NCBI RefSeq assembly: GCF_900105345.1 | Contig: NZ_FNSN01000002.1 | Span: 18,745-82,744, forward strand | Direction: 5' to 3' | Source of the DNA: Arthrobacter woluwensis | GTDB lineage: Bacteria > Actinomycetota > Actinomycetes > Actinomycetales > Micrococcaceae | Length of the DNA stretch: 64,000 nucleotides | Shown here: positions 24,498 through 34,000 of the stretch, piece after piece | Layout: each line of letters begins with the position of its first letter | Numbering within the stretch: position 1 is the stretch's first letter | The notes under the pieces: generated by a model | Seen by the model: the letters and a program-made list of their open reading frames with translations, nothing else | Databases searched by the model: none | What the model was told of the DNA's origin: nothing | Translations under genes and position numbers: made by a program

Positions 24498-25085
24498 TCA
24501 CCCCCGGTCGACCACACGCGCCGATCCTCGCAGTCCATGCAGGAGGGCCAGAGCGTTGTCCCGTTGCATGACAGGTCCCTGGATCGCGGCGGCATCGATC
24601 TCCAACAGGTACCGGGCACGTTTGTCGCTGAGGTTCAGCCATTGATCCTTATCTGTTGGCTGGTCGAGGAAGACAAATGCGGCCTTCTTCGGGAGCTTCC
24701 AGGGCCGTGACCGGTACTTCACCCGCGCTGGCCATCTCGTCTTCTCGATGTCCAGGTGGACGCGCCCCGTGGCGCGGACTTGCTGGACGAGCTCCTCACT
24801 GGAGGTCAGGTGCCAGACCTTCTCCCCCAGTTGCAGCTCGGCCGCGTCATGGACGGCGTGGTAGCCCAGCACGAAGGCCCGGGCGATCGAGTAGAAGTAG
24901 AGCACCGCGGCGAAAAGGACCACGAGCCACAGTGCCCTGCCCGCGAGGTCGTGGGCCGTGACGTACAGCGGAGACGCGATGAGAAACGCCAGAGCCACGG
25001 CGCCTATCGCGCTGAGAGCGGCCTCTGCGATCCAGATACGGAGTTGCCGGTCCCGGCGGCGGGATTCGTCTGTCATCTGGTCCAT
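24498..25085 (-). CDS. Hypothetical membrane protein with two transmembrane helices
   Basis: A 195-aa protein with two hydrophobic segments at about residues 21-45 and 52-72, then a soluble C-terminal domain of about 120 residues (FVFLDQPTDKDQWLNL, LEIDAAAIQG). No family recognised. ATG 25085 or 25076 may start it. It is the last of four minus-strand genes (24498-27498) lying just upstream of the TOMM operon in the same orientation, which makes a link to that cluster, for example immunity, possible but unproven. Confidence 0.6.
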   Translation of the reverse strand: MDQMTDESRRRDRQLRIWIAEAALSAIGAVALAFLIASPLYVTAHDLAGRALWLVVLFAAVLYFYSIARAFVLGYHAVHDAAELQLGEKVWHLTSSEELVQQVRATGRVHLDIEKTRWPARVKYRSRPWKLPKKAAFVFLDQPTDKDQWLNLSDKRARYLLEIDAAAIQGPVMQRDNALALLHGLRGSARVVDRG

Positions 25086-25130
25086 ATTCTGACTGTAAGG
25101 CCGGCGTGTGACATCCTCGCCGGCGGAGCT

Positions 25131-25742
25131 TCACCGTCGACTCGAGGCATCTTCAGGCGCTGCCTGTCGTTCACGAGAGACTTGAACGGAGCCGGGGAAG
25201 CGGTAGGTCTTGCCGATGACAAAGCCCCACCGGTCTCGGTACAGCTCGGCCACGCGCCGGTTCGTGGCCCGTGTGACCAGCTTGGCGCCAGTCTCATCGG
25301 CGTAGTCGACCACGCTCTGCAGGAGCTCTGTTGCTGTCCCGGACCTGACGGGCCGGGCGGAAGCGTTGTTCGGTTCCCATCCCCCGGGGATCTTCTTGGC
25401 CGTGACGACGGCGCGACCGCCGGGCTGCGCCCAGATCCTTCGACTCCGACTGACCGAATTGAATACGATCGTTCCGATCGGCACCAGCACGATCAACAGC
25501 AACATGAGCGCTACTCCTGCCACGAGCGTCACTGTCGCGATCACCCACTCCCCCAGCAAGAGGGCGAGAACGACGCCGCCTGCCAGGATCCCGTAGGACA
25601 CCCAGCTGGCAGAATTCCGAGACAGGGAGTAGCAGGAGGCTGTGACGATCGTCAGCCAGGCCGCTGGCATATCCCGGAGCTGCAGAATCGGAGGCCCAGT
25701 AACCTCCGCAGTGCCGTGTGCGTTGTTCAGTGCCTTGATCAT
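25131..25742 (-). CDS. Membrane protein fused to a GNAT-like acetyltransferase fragment
   Basis: A 203-aa protein. Residues 30-100 contain about three hydrophobic segments. Residues 120-190 resemble the second half of a GNAT acetyltransferase: ELLQSVVDYADETGAKLV followed by NRRVAELYRDRWGF, like the common NxxxxxLYxxxGF motif. The acetyl-CoA loop is not clearly visible (RPVRSGTATELL is the nearest), so activity is doubtful. Its ATG overlaps the stop of the CPBP gene by four bases. Confidence 0.6.
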   Translation of the reverse strand: MIKALNNAHGTAEVTGPPILQLRDMPAAWLTIVTASCYSLSRNSASWVSYGILAGGVVLALLLGEWVIATVTLVAGVALMLLLIVLVPIGTIVFNSVSRSRRIWAQPGGRAVVTAKKIPGGWEPNNASARPVRSGTATELLQSVVDYADETGAKLVTRATNRRVAELYRDRWGFVIGKTYRFPGSVQVSRERQAAPEDASSRR

Positions 25743-26575
25743 GCGAACGCCACGAATGCGTTGTAGAAGCCGTGCATCAGAATGGCCGGGAGTAGGGATC
25801 GGTAGCGCAACGCCAGCCAGGTCAGCCCCACGGCACCGAAGCCCGCACTGGCGACGTTGGAACCGTTGGCGAACGCGTGCAGGCCCGCGAACGTGACCAC
25901 GGAGACGGCAATGACGGCCCAGAGCACGACGTGCCGCACCCAGGGCCGGACACTTCGGTGCGCGAAGTCCGTACCGAGCAGGTAGGCCACGAACAGGATC
26001 GGGCCGCGGGACATCACTTCCTCAAGCACGGGGGCGTGGAGCAGGTTGTAGAGGAACTTGACCGGAACGGTGGCGTTATCCGTGACGACAATTCGGGGGT
26101 CTTCGTCGGCCGGCACCCATCCCGGCCCCAGGGGAAGGTGGGCGAGCCAGTGGTTCACCAGGAGCATCACGACCACCAGGCCGGCGACCGGCAAGACCAT
26201 CTGGCCGAGATCCCGGAGGGTGTAGCTACGCCAACCTAAGGCGCGGACCACCCTGAGGAAGAGGAGCCGGAACCGACGGGCGAAAGTCTTGAGCATGCCC
26301 CGCATCGTGTCGGCGGCGGTGCCGGGCAGGCTCATCATGAGCACGAACGCTGCCCCAAGGCCCACGACGGCGTACTCGGTCCCGAGAAGCAGGTTTCCGA
26401 GTGGTGATTCGTGACCCTGCGGCTGCACTCCCGGAAGCGCGGCCGCGATCGCGGGGAAGATGTAGGCCAGGCCGAACAGCACCACCAGCGTCGTGAACCC
26501 TGCGGCGACGTAGGCGGCCCGATAAAGGTAGGGCCGGTACTTGGTCCGGTTCGTTCGAGTCACCGCGGAAGTCAT
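25739..26575 (-). CDS. CPBP-family intramembrane protease (Abi/CAAX-like)
   Basis: A 278-aa polytopic membrane protein with the CPBP signature: EEVMSRGPI (EExxxR, motif 1), a following FAGLHAFANG (motif 2 histidine) and HGFYNAF near the C-terminus (motif 3). Around seven hydrophobic segments are visible. CPBP proteins include prenyl-dependent proteases and bacteriocin self-immunity proteins. It starts at ATG 26575, with GGGAGG six bases before it, overlapping the previous stop. Being on the same strand directly upstream of a TOMM operon, it is a candidate immunity or processing protein; that is inference. Confidence 0.85.
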   Translation of the reverse strand: MTSAVTRTNRTKYRPYLYRAAYVAAGFTTLVVLFGLAYIFPAIAAALPGVQPQGHESPLGNLLLGTEYAVVGLGAAFVLMMSLPGTAADTMRGMLKTFARRFRLLFLRVVRALGWRSYTLRDLGQMVLPVAGLVVVMLLVNHWLAHLPLGPGWVPADEDPRIVVTDNATVPVKFLYNLLHAPVLEEVMSRGPILFVAYLLGTDFAHRSVRPWVRHVVLWAVIAVSVVTFAGLHAFANGSNVASAGFGAVGLTWLALRYRSLLPAILMHGFYNAFVAFA

Positions 26576-27498
26576 CGGCCGCCTCCCGGACGGAGGTATG
26601 TGTTGGTGTAGGCGTCCAGGACGAGAGCCAGGCTGTTGCGCTCGTTCTGACGCCTCTCCAGGGGGGAGAAGAGCTTCAAAGCCTCTTCCGAGGTTTTGAT
26701 GTGATCACCGAGCAGCCAGACTTCGCGGATCCGGTTCTTCTTCGCCAGCCAGACGAAGGTTTCGCCGGTGGCGCTGGACCAGGTGCAGCGCCACTCTCCG
26801 CACCGCGGGCCGCCGTGCCAATCGTCGTCGCCGTCCCGGCGCCAGTGATCTCCGAACAGCGTTCCTTCAGGGAGATCTGGGCGCCAGGATCCCTTACGAG
26901 CAGGGTTTTCTTCGAGGAAATCGTCCATGCGGTAGCGAAGGAATCCGCGCTGGGTCACGTCCCGCGCGGCGTGTTCCTTATCCGTCGCCCGTGCCTGACC
27001 CTGCGTCGACGTCGTGGCGAACATGTCATCCAACCAGGCGCTGACCCGTCGCAGCTCGTCCTCGAGGACGTGCAGCGATTCCGTTTGCCGAAAGACCCGA
27101 TCCTGCAGCGCAGATCGCTGGCTCTCGTATGCGTCCAGCTCCTTCTTCTCTGGGAGCCGGTTCTCGGTCAAGCGCCCCTTCAACCGTGTGAACGCGTTCT
27201 TTTCGTGAGCCTGTTCGTGCTCCTGCAACGCCTCGTCGTGTGCGGCGGCCGCTTCGTCGATCTGGTCCTCAATTCGCTGCAGCCGCCGCTTGGTCTCTTC
27301 CAGACTGTCGCGGGCGTTGGCGACCTCATCGGTAAGAGCGCGTTCGTAGGGAACGTAGGCTTTGTGCTCAGGCAAGCTGGCATCGGGAACCGATACGTAG
27401 GGGATGCCGGTGAAGGCGCGCAGCCGGTTGCGCTCCGCCAGCGCGCCTTCTTCGCGTGCGTTCTCGATCGCCTCTGCGATCTCTTGATCTGTTGCCAC
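26572..27498 (-). CDS. Hypothetical coiled-coil protein, 308 aa
   Basis: Residues 55-165 are strongly coiled-coil (heptads rich in Glu, Arg, Leu, Ala). The C-terminal third is globular with aromatic and cysteine residues (HGGPRCGEWRCTWSS, FVWLAKKN, VWLLGDHI) and resembles a small ligand- or nucleotide-binding domain without a family I can name. Starts at GTG 27498. It is the first gene of the four-gene operon that contains the CPBP protease; the overlaps imply a common complex or regulation. Confidence 0.6.
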   Translation of the reverse strand: MATDQEIAEAIENAREEGALAERNRLRAFTGIPYVSVPDASLPEHKAYVPYERALTDEVANARDSLEETKRRLQRIEDQIDEAAAAHDEALQEHEQAHEKNAFTRLKGRLTENRLPEKKELDAYESQRSALQDRVFRQTESLHVLEDELRRVSAWLDDMFATTSTQGQARATDKEHAARDVTQRGFLRYRMDDFLEENPARKGSWRPDLPEGTLFGDHWRRDGDDDWHGGPRCGEWRCTWSSATGETFVWLAKKNRIREVWLLGDHIKTSEEALKLFSPLERRQNERNSLALVLDAYTNTYLRPGGGR

Positions 27499-27605
27499 AG
27501 CGGGAGTCCTAACTTATTGGGTGAGGGATGGCTGGTATGTCGGTGAGCGCGACCGGATCAGCTGGCGAGCCGCACGATACCTGTGACCACCGACAGAAAA
27601 AAGTC

Positions 27606-27640
27606 AAGTGCCCAGCCCCGGATACCGGGGCTGGGCACTT
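27606..27640 (-). terminator. Intrinsic terminator of the 27.7-30.9 kb operon
   Basis: AAGTGCCCAGCCCCGG (27606-27621) pairs perfectly with 27625-27640 around a 3-base loop. Read on the minus strand it is followed by GACTTTTTTC. It terminates the operon ending at 27663. Confidence 0.88.
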
Positions 27641-27662
27641 CGAGCACTCAACCTGGCTGGGC

Positions 27663-28220
27663 CTAGCCTGCGGGCACTTCAGCCCTGATGGCTTTCCGCA
27701 CCTGGACGCCGTCGACGACGTCAGGAGAAGGTTTTGCCCGTTCGAGGACCTGGATCTCGACGGTGTTGAGTGCCTTGTCGAAAGTTGCGGAGGTCGGCCA
27801 GTCGGACCACCGGCAAATATCCATGAGACGGCTGAAAACCAAGTAGGCATGGAACCCGGTCCGGGAGGGCCATGCGGCCGTTCTTGCCGCCCAGGCGGCC
27901 CGGTAGCCAAGGGTGTCCCGTAGAGGGTGGTGAAGGCCGATGACGAGGTCCTCGTGCTGGTGTCCGTTGCCGCTCAGGGCGTTGTGCGCATCGCACCACA
28001 CTGAGCTGAGGTGAGACTCCGTCTCAGCGAGGGCTTTGACGATCCCCGGCCGCGGACGAGATCCGCGCCCTTCGAGCGTGTCCACCGTGACTTCGGGCAG
28101 CGAGGAGATCTGCACCGCGATCTCCGATTGACCGGCGTAGATGGCCGCAGTAGGGATCGCGCTGCGTACAAGCCAATCGACCAGGGAGCTACGGCCGATC
28201 GTGAACTGTGCTTCCGTCAT
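27663..28220 (-). CDS. Hypothetical protein, 185 aa
   Basis: Not recognised. A soluble, mixed alpha/beta sequence with Trp- and His-rich stretches (HLSSVWCDAHNALSG, LVIGLHHPLRDTLGYRAAW). ATG 28220 is preceded by GAGGAGG at a good distance. It is the last gene of an operon of three (from 30891) that begins with the conserved TGTCA-N21-GGGAAC element and ends at the terminator 27606-27640. Confidence 0.65.
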   Translation of the reverse strand: MTEAQFTIGRSSLVDWLVRSAIPTAAIYAGQSEIAVQISSLPEVTVDTLEGRGSRPRPGIVKALAETESHLSSVWCDAHNALSGNGHQHEDLVIGLHHPLRDTLGYRAAWAARTAAWPSRTGFHAYLVFSRLMDICRWSDWPTSATFDKALNTVEIQVLERAKPSPDVVDGVQVRKAIRAEVPAG

Positions 28221-28263
28221 GATTCCTCCTCAGCTGGTGGCTCTACGTGTGCTCGCGCCATGC

Positions 28264-28767
28264 TCACGGGAACGAGACCTCGGGGTACGGGATCTCTGGC
28301 CGGCGGTGAGCTCCACGGTGCTCTCTTCTTCGCGTGCAGGGGTTTCCGTACCCTTCCGGGTCCCAGGCCTGGCACATTAGCGCCAGCACCTGATCGACTG
28401 CGGAGGATCGAGCCTGCCCAGCTTCCTTACGTTCGCACCTACTCGCGATATAACGCTCCACAGCGCGCGTGTAGCCCGGGCTGGTTGAGCTGTCGATATC
28501 TGGGAGCCCGTGGTGCGGACCAGTGTGCCCAGCTGCGAGTTGGCACTCCACATCGATCTCTACCGGCTCGAACGCAGGATCAGACTCGTCATAATCCACG
28601 ATGGTTGTCCACTCGCCGCAGGTGAAGGTCGCCAGAGCTGCCGAGGCTTCCTGCACCTTCTGTATGGCGGACTTGACGGTCACGGCGTGTTCCTCCGCGA
28701 CCTGAAACAACCGTTCGTACTCCGCCTCACGGGAAGCCGACCGGAGCATCAGTAGGTTCCTCAGCAT
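28264..28767 (-). CDS. Hypothetical protein, 167 aa
   Basis: Not recognised. The N-terminal 60 residues are helical. Two similar Cys/His clusters follow, ECQLAAGHTGPHH and CTRRREHRGAHRR, each of the form C-x6-8-H-x2-3-H, which suggests a metal site or a short duplicated motif. The frame is open to 28794; ATG 28767 fits best because GAGGAGG lies six bases before it. Confidence 0.6.
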   Translation of the reverse strand: MLRNLLMLRSASREAEYERLFQVAEEHAVTVKSAIQKVQEASAALATFTCGEWTTIVDYDESDPAFEPVEIDVECQLAAGHTGPHHGLPDIDSSTSPGYTRAVERYIASRCERKEAGQARSSAVDQVLALMCQAWDPEGYGNPCTRRREHRGAHRRPEIPYPEVSFP

Positions 28768-28800
28768 CATCTTCCTCCTCAGTTTCCATTCCATGTGCGA

Positions 28801-30891
28801 TCAGCTCGGGCTGTGGCGCTGGGTTGTCCCTTTGAGGTGCGGCGCCGGCTGCGGGGTGTTGGCTTCCAGCTCTGTGACCTTGACGGGTGCCGGGTAGACC
28901 TTGCCGTCGCTGATCATGGTCAGTGGTGGCTCGGTGTTGTCTTTGTCGGAGATGAAGAAGGTTGTCTCGGAGGCTCCTTTGACGGAGACGATGGTGTCAC
29001 CGTTTTCATCGATACCCTTGCCGGTTCTCTGGACGAGCTCGTTGTGGGCTCGTCCGTCGATGTCGTACCCGTTGAAATGGGCCTGGCCCTTGCCTAGTGC
29101 TTCGATGGGTTGCTGGTACACGATGGGTGGGGCGACCCGCCCGACGCTCTGATGTGCCTCTCCAAGGTCTCCGGTGGGCTGCGCACTGTCCGCTGTCGTC
29201 CGCAGCCAGGCGTACCGGCCTTGGGAGGCGAGCAGCAGCATCGTTCCTTGGTTATCGGGTTCGGGCGCCGCGTGCACGAATTCCATGGACCGGTAGATGC
29301 CCGGCGTCGAGTTGAGCCCTTCCAGGGTGGCCGGCACCCCCACAATGTTGATGACTTGTCCGGGTTTCAGCTCGCTGATCCGGGTCCCGGTGGGGCCATC
29401 CGTGTCGGCTCGGGGTTGGGTGGGCGCTTCCCACTGATGCATGTTGGGGTGGATTCCCGCATCGACCGCTGCGTCAAACGCCATTTCCGCGGCATCAGCT
29501 TGTGCCGCTTCGGCGTTCATGCGTTCCAGAAGCGCTGGAACTCCAAGCTGTTCAAGGATCGCCTGCTGGGCAATCCTTGCCCCGTCCACCCGCATCAAGG
29601 CCTCTTCCACCAGATCCGCCGCAGGGATCCCCGCTGTATAGAGGTCTTCGGCACCTTGCCCGCTGTAGACGAAGTACCCCCCGCGCCCGGGTCCAGTCGA
29701 GACCGTTACGCCCCGATCCGGATACGACTCTTGGACTGCCGTGTTCACTGCACTGACCGCTTCCTCGAGCACCGCAGACCGGGCAACCTCGGCCAAATAG
29801 TCATAGTCCCAATCAGAGACGTTCGCCAGCAGGTCCCGCACGGATGCATGAACCAACGACGTCAACCGCTCCTCCCCCAACCCTGTCGATGGGACATACG
29901 CGGCTCCCTCGTCATCGTGAGCCTCGATAGCCTCAGCGAAAGATCGATTCTCAGACTCGGGACGGGTCCGGACCACATGCTCCTCCCACGGGCTCAGAGT
30001 TGACCTTGCGGACTGGTTCTGGAGGGGTTCGTCTGCGCCGAGGGTCTGCTCTCGTAGCGCGGGTAGAAGCGTTTCGGCCCCGGGGCCGTTCCTCCGTTCG
30101 CTGTTAGCATCACCGAGGTAGCTCTCCAGTCGATCTTTGAACCTGAATCTCTCGTCATCGAATGCGCGCTGCAGATCACCGTCCGCTTCGAGCACCGAAA
30201 GGAAGGGAGCTGGAAGGCGTGGGATGTCGTCCCACTGCTCTGCAGGTAGGGCCTGGCGCAGGTTTCGGAGGAAGAAGCGTTCTTCTCGCAGCAGTGCTAT
30301 GAGTCCCTCAGCACGTGCGTTTCGGGCCTCCCGGTAGTTGCCGAGTACACCTCCGGTGAGTGCGGTCGGCAAATCATGCAGGGCCGCTACCAGAGTGGTA
30401 CTCCGTCGAGCCTGATTGCGCTCGAGTGAGAGGGCCCGGGCATGCTCCAGGCTATGAACCGCGGCTCGAAGAAACGCTGCGTCCGAGCGGGCCATCTCCT
30501 TCTCAGCCTCGGTTGCGGGCACCCACTCCCAGCGAGCTCCGTCCTCATCGTTGACGATCCGTTCGCCGTCAACGAGATCTAGATGCTCGGCTACCAGGTC
30601 GATGAAATCCTCCCGGTCGATCACCTGCAGGACATCGCCCTCTGCCGCGATGATCGCGTCGAGGGCCAAGGGTGGGCGTGGATCGGGGTCGACGCTTGTA
30701 CCGCGTGCTCGGTCGTAGACCTGATCTGACCACTGGAGGTATTCGGCTCTGACTGCCCTGGCGGCTTCCAACCGGGCGCGGTTGGCTTCTTCGTGGTGCC
30801 CCTCAACACCGAGTGTCAGCGCTGTGAGATCGCTGGCCTTGGCTTGCTGCAGGGTCACCGGCGGCACCGGGTACGGGGTGGAAACAGCCAT
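28801..30891 (-). CDS. Large hypothetical protein, 696 aa
   Basis: No family recognised. The first 400 residues are helical and charged, with repeated short helices that may form coiled coils; the region after residue 520 is more beta-like (LKPGQVINIVGVPATLEG, TMLLLASQGRYAWL) and could be a small barrel domain. There is no signal peptide or membrane segment. ATG 30891 is preferred over TTG 30903 because GGAG is correctly placed. It is the first gene of an operon headed by element A (30918-30963). In a transfer region it may be a cytoplasmic DNA-processing or early-gene product; that is a guess. Confidence 0.6.
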   Translation of the reverse strand: MAVSTPYPVPPVTLQQAKASDLTALTLGVEGHHEEANRARLEAARAVRAEYLQWSDQVYDRARGTSVDPDPRPPLALDAIIAAEGDVLQVIDREDFIDLVAEHLDLVDGERIVNDEDGARWEWVPATEAEKEMARSDAAFLRAAVHSLEHARALSLERNQARRSTTLVAALHDLPTALTGGVLGNYREARNARAEGLIALLREERFFLRNLRQALPAEQWDDIPRLPAPFLSVLEADGDLQRAFDDERFRFKDRLESYLGDANSERRNGPGAETLLPALREQTLGADEPLQNQSARSTLSPWEEHVVRTRPESENRSFAEAIEAHDDEGAAYVPSTGLGEERLTSLVHASVRDLLANVSDWDYDYLAEVARSAVLEEAVSAVNTAVQESYPDRGVTVSTGPGRGGYFVYSGQGAEDLYTAGIPAADLVEEALMRVDGARIAQQAILEQLGVPALLERMNAEAAQADAAEMAFDAAVDAGIHPNMHQWEAPTQPRADTDGPTGTRISELKPGQVINIVGVPATLEGLNSTPGIYRSMEFVHAAPEPDNQGTMLLLASQGRYAWLRTTADSAQPTGDLGEAHQSVGRVAPPIVYQQPIEALGKGQAHFNGYDIDGRAHNELVQRTGKGIDENGDTIVSVKGASETTFFISDKDNTEPPLTMISDGKVYPAPVKVTELEANTPQPAPHLKGTTQRHSPS

Positions 30892-30917
30892 GGGATTCTC
30901 CAATCATTCTCAGGTGG

Positions 30918-30963
30918 TGATACCCGGTGTTCCCTGCCCAGGAGCTGAGTGTCGCTGACATAC
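30918..30963 (-). promoter_or_regulatory. Conserved bipartite element A (TGTCA-N21-GGGAAC)
   Basis: Read on the minus strand: GTATGTCA, 21 bp, GGGAACACCGGGTATCA, ending 26 bp before ATG 30891. The same layout occurs before the SSB gene (39801-39846) and before the type IV secretion operon (48848-48882). The identical spacing suggests -35 and -10 boxes of an alternative-sigma promoter, or paired sites of one regulator. Confidence 0.7.
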
Positions 30964-30964
30964 A

Positions 30965-31010
30965 GGAAGGACCGCGGTACGAGCTGTGATGCTTGTGCCG
31001 CGGTCCTTCC
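30965..31010 (-). terminator. Terminator hairpin after the methylase-helicase gene
   Basis: GGAAGGACCGCGG (30965-30977) pairs perfectly with 30998-31010 across a 20-base loop. It lies just downstream of the minus-strand gene ending at 31026 and directly upstream of element A. No long T-run is present. Confidence 0.65.
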
Positions 31011-31025
31011 CTGGCGATGCCGGTA

Positions 31026-34000
31026 TCAGGACGGTTCAGGTCCTGACGCCGGCGATGTCACGGTTTCCAGTCCGTGTTCCCACTCGGGACTGTGCCCGGG
31101 GTTGGGGACCTCCTCGGCTCGGCCTTCGGTCATGGTGGTGACCCGGAATCCGTCGTTGAATCTCTCCTGCAACCGCACCACGCCCTGGCCGGTGTCAACG
31201 TGGATCTCCAACCCTGTCTCGGTCTGAGCGCGGTGTGTGAGGTTCCCGGTTGCGTCGCCAATGGTCTTGATGAACGATGACGCCGTTTCGGCCTGGATCC
31301 CCTGGGCATGGATCCGGGTTCCCAGGGCGAGCTCCGTGACCGGCACTTCCCGGAACACTGGTGGCGTCGCGTGGACAGCTGGGGCCGGCCCCGTCCCGGT
31401 CACCAGCACAGCATCCATGTTCCGGGCAGCGACCCATTGAAGCCGTCCCTTTTCCTTCAGCAGCAGGAAGCGCTCCGCGCCGCTGCGTCCCGGAGTGGTT
31501 GCGGCCACCACGGCGTTGGCGGCACTCACCCGTCTCTGATTCCCCAGGGTCACGGGTGTGACCGTGCCGGTGATCCGCGACCCGACCGGGACGTCCTGAA
31601 CCCGGCGGCCGACACGGGTATCGAGCAGTTCCTCCACCTGGGACACGTCTGCCCCGGTGGAGGCGGCCCAGGCCAAGACCTCTTGCTGGGTCGCGGCCGT
31701 GAGGCCTCCGGCGATCGGGGTCACCTCGAAGGAACGCAGCACCCCGTGGGTCTTGACCTCGCAGTGAACTCCCCTGCCGGCGCCGGAGCTTTCGACCCGG
31801 GCGTAGAAGGCGGGGAACTGCGTCAGTGGTGTAGCCCCGTGCCAGTCGGCCTGGCGGATGTGAACCTCATCAGGGCTGATCCTTACCCAGTCGCCTTGCT
31901 GCACGACCGCGGTCGGGAGTTTCCCGTCGATGCTGGCCCGGTCCAAGACGATGCCGGCCTGACCGGCGCCGCGGAGCAGTTGCCGGACCTTACTGGCACG
32001 GGTTGCTTCCTTCCACGGTCGGGGTAGGTACCAGAGCTGCTGGCGTGCGGAGTATTTGAAGCTGTTGCTCTTCAGCAGCTCGATCAGACGCTCCTGCCCG
32101 CGCTCGACGTCCTCGACGCTGGTCCCCTCAGCCGAATGCAGAACCCGTCCCACGGCTGAGCCCTTCCCCGGCTGGGCAGCTGCCGGCGCCGGAGGAACCG
32201 GGTCTTCGATCCTGGTTGGCGAGAGCCGGGGAAAGTCCTCCGTGCCGCTGGTTGCTTCTTCGGGCAGAAACCGGGGCCGTTCTGGCTCTTCGGCTTGCCG
32301 AGGCGTCTTCGGAGTGATGGCGTTGGCCTCGGGTTCCATTCCGACCAGGTCCAAGGGTTGCTCCGGCAACTCCCCGGGCCAGATGACCGCATCGTCGTAC
32401 AGGACCGCGGTAAATTCTTCGATGCCGTCCACGGTCTGCAGGCGGAGCATGGCGTGAGAATCACTGACCTTGATGTCCTGCAGCCGGCCCAGTCCCAGGT
32501 GCTGTTCTCCCCAGCGGCGAGAATTGCCCCGCGATCCGAGGACCGCAACCCACTGACCCAGCGCTTCGGGAAGATTCTGCACCCGTGTGGTGGTCACGCC
32601 CGGCTCCGCCAGCCGGGCTGTTTCTGCCAGGCTCAACGCCCCGTAGCGGCGGGCATGGATCGTCAGAGTCTGATCCTGCCGGCGCTTGACGTCCCTGACT
32701 TCGCCCTGCGGATCCAGATACCGGATCCCGCTCATCGTCTGGTTCGACACGGAAACGATACTGACGCGCTCTCGCGAAGCTGCCCGGGGGTTTAGCTCAT
32801 GCTCACTGACCAGATCCCCCGGCCGCAGCGAGCCGATGTCCGCTCCGAGCCCATCCCCGGTCCAGACCTTCTCCACTTCCTCCGTGGTGAGGTATCGGCC
32901 TGGCCGGACTTGGCCCCGACTCCCCGCTTGGCGATAAGCGCCCGTTTCCGGGTCAGCCCAGTACGATCCGTGACGGCCCAGGCGCAGCACGTCACCGCGC
33001 CGCGCGGCTTGGGTATCTTCAATGAGCACATCCCCCGGCAGCAGGACCGTTGAAGGCCCCTGCGCATCGACCTTCTTCGGGGCGTGCACGAGCACGTTGG
33101 GCAGGGCCGAAAAGTGGCGAGGCACCCGGTGCTCTGACCCGTCGCCACTGGTGATCGTCAGGGTGTTCCCCGTCAGCGCTGTGACCGTGCCCGTGATCGT
33201 CACTTCCGGGTCGCCGTACCGGGCCACGGAACCATTGCGGATCTCGGGGGCGTGCACGGTGATGAGCTGCCCCTGGGTCACCGAGTGCATGGTTTCCAGG
33301 GACTTCTGCGGATCCTTGGCGGCAGCCACCAACTGCTGCTCGAACTCGTTGAGCGAGTCCAGGCGCCGGGAGATCAGCTCCACCGCCTCGTAGCCGGCGA
33401 CCTCGGCACGGTTCTCCGGCCCGTCGGTTGCCGTGACTCCGCTGAGCTCTACCCGCCCGTGCTGTGTGCTGGTGACCGTGAAGAACTTGCTCCCCTGTCC
33501 GGGCACCTTCGTCACGACGTCCCCGACGCGCAGTTCCCTCCCCCGCGCTTTGCTGTCCCCGAAGATCTCTTGCAGCACTTCGTGTTCCACCTCGGCCTGG
33601 ACCGGCTCAGCCTCCTCTTCTGCCCTTTGCAGGCCCATGTCATCCATCAGGTCGCGGATCTGCTGCTGGATATTCAGAAGCTCTTCGGCACGGTCGAACG
33701 GGGTGTTCTCCCGCTGCGCGTGCTGTTCCCGGTCAGCTTCGATCGTGGGCCGGCTCAGCGTCGCTTTCGTCAGTCGTTCCGGGATAGCGGCCAGAAGGTT
33801 CTCTACCCGCTGCATCAAACCCCTGGCCGTGGTCTCCCGCAGTTGTTTGGCATCGATGCTCAGCATCAGAGCGTCAGTGCCTCCCAGGCGGAGCTCGTAG
33901 CCGCGACTGGTGGCCCGCACGCTCACCTCAAGTCCGCCCACGCTTGCCGTTTCGGTGCTCCACGGACCGACGGCATTGGGGACCTGTACAGCACGGTGCA

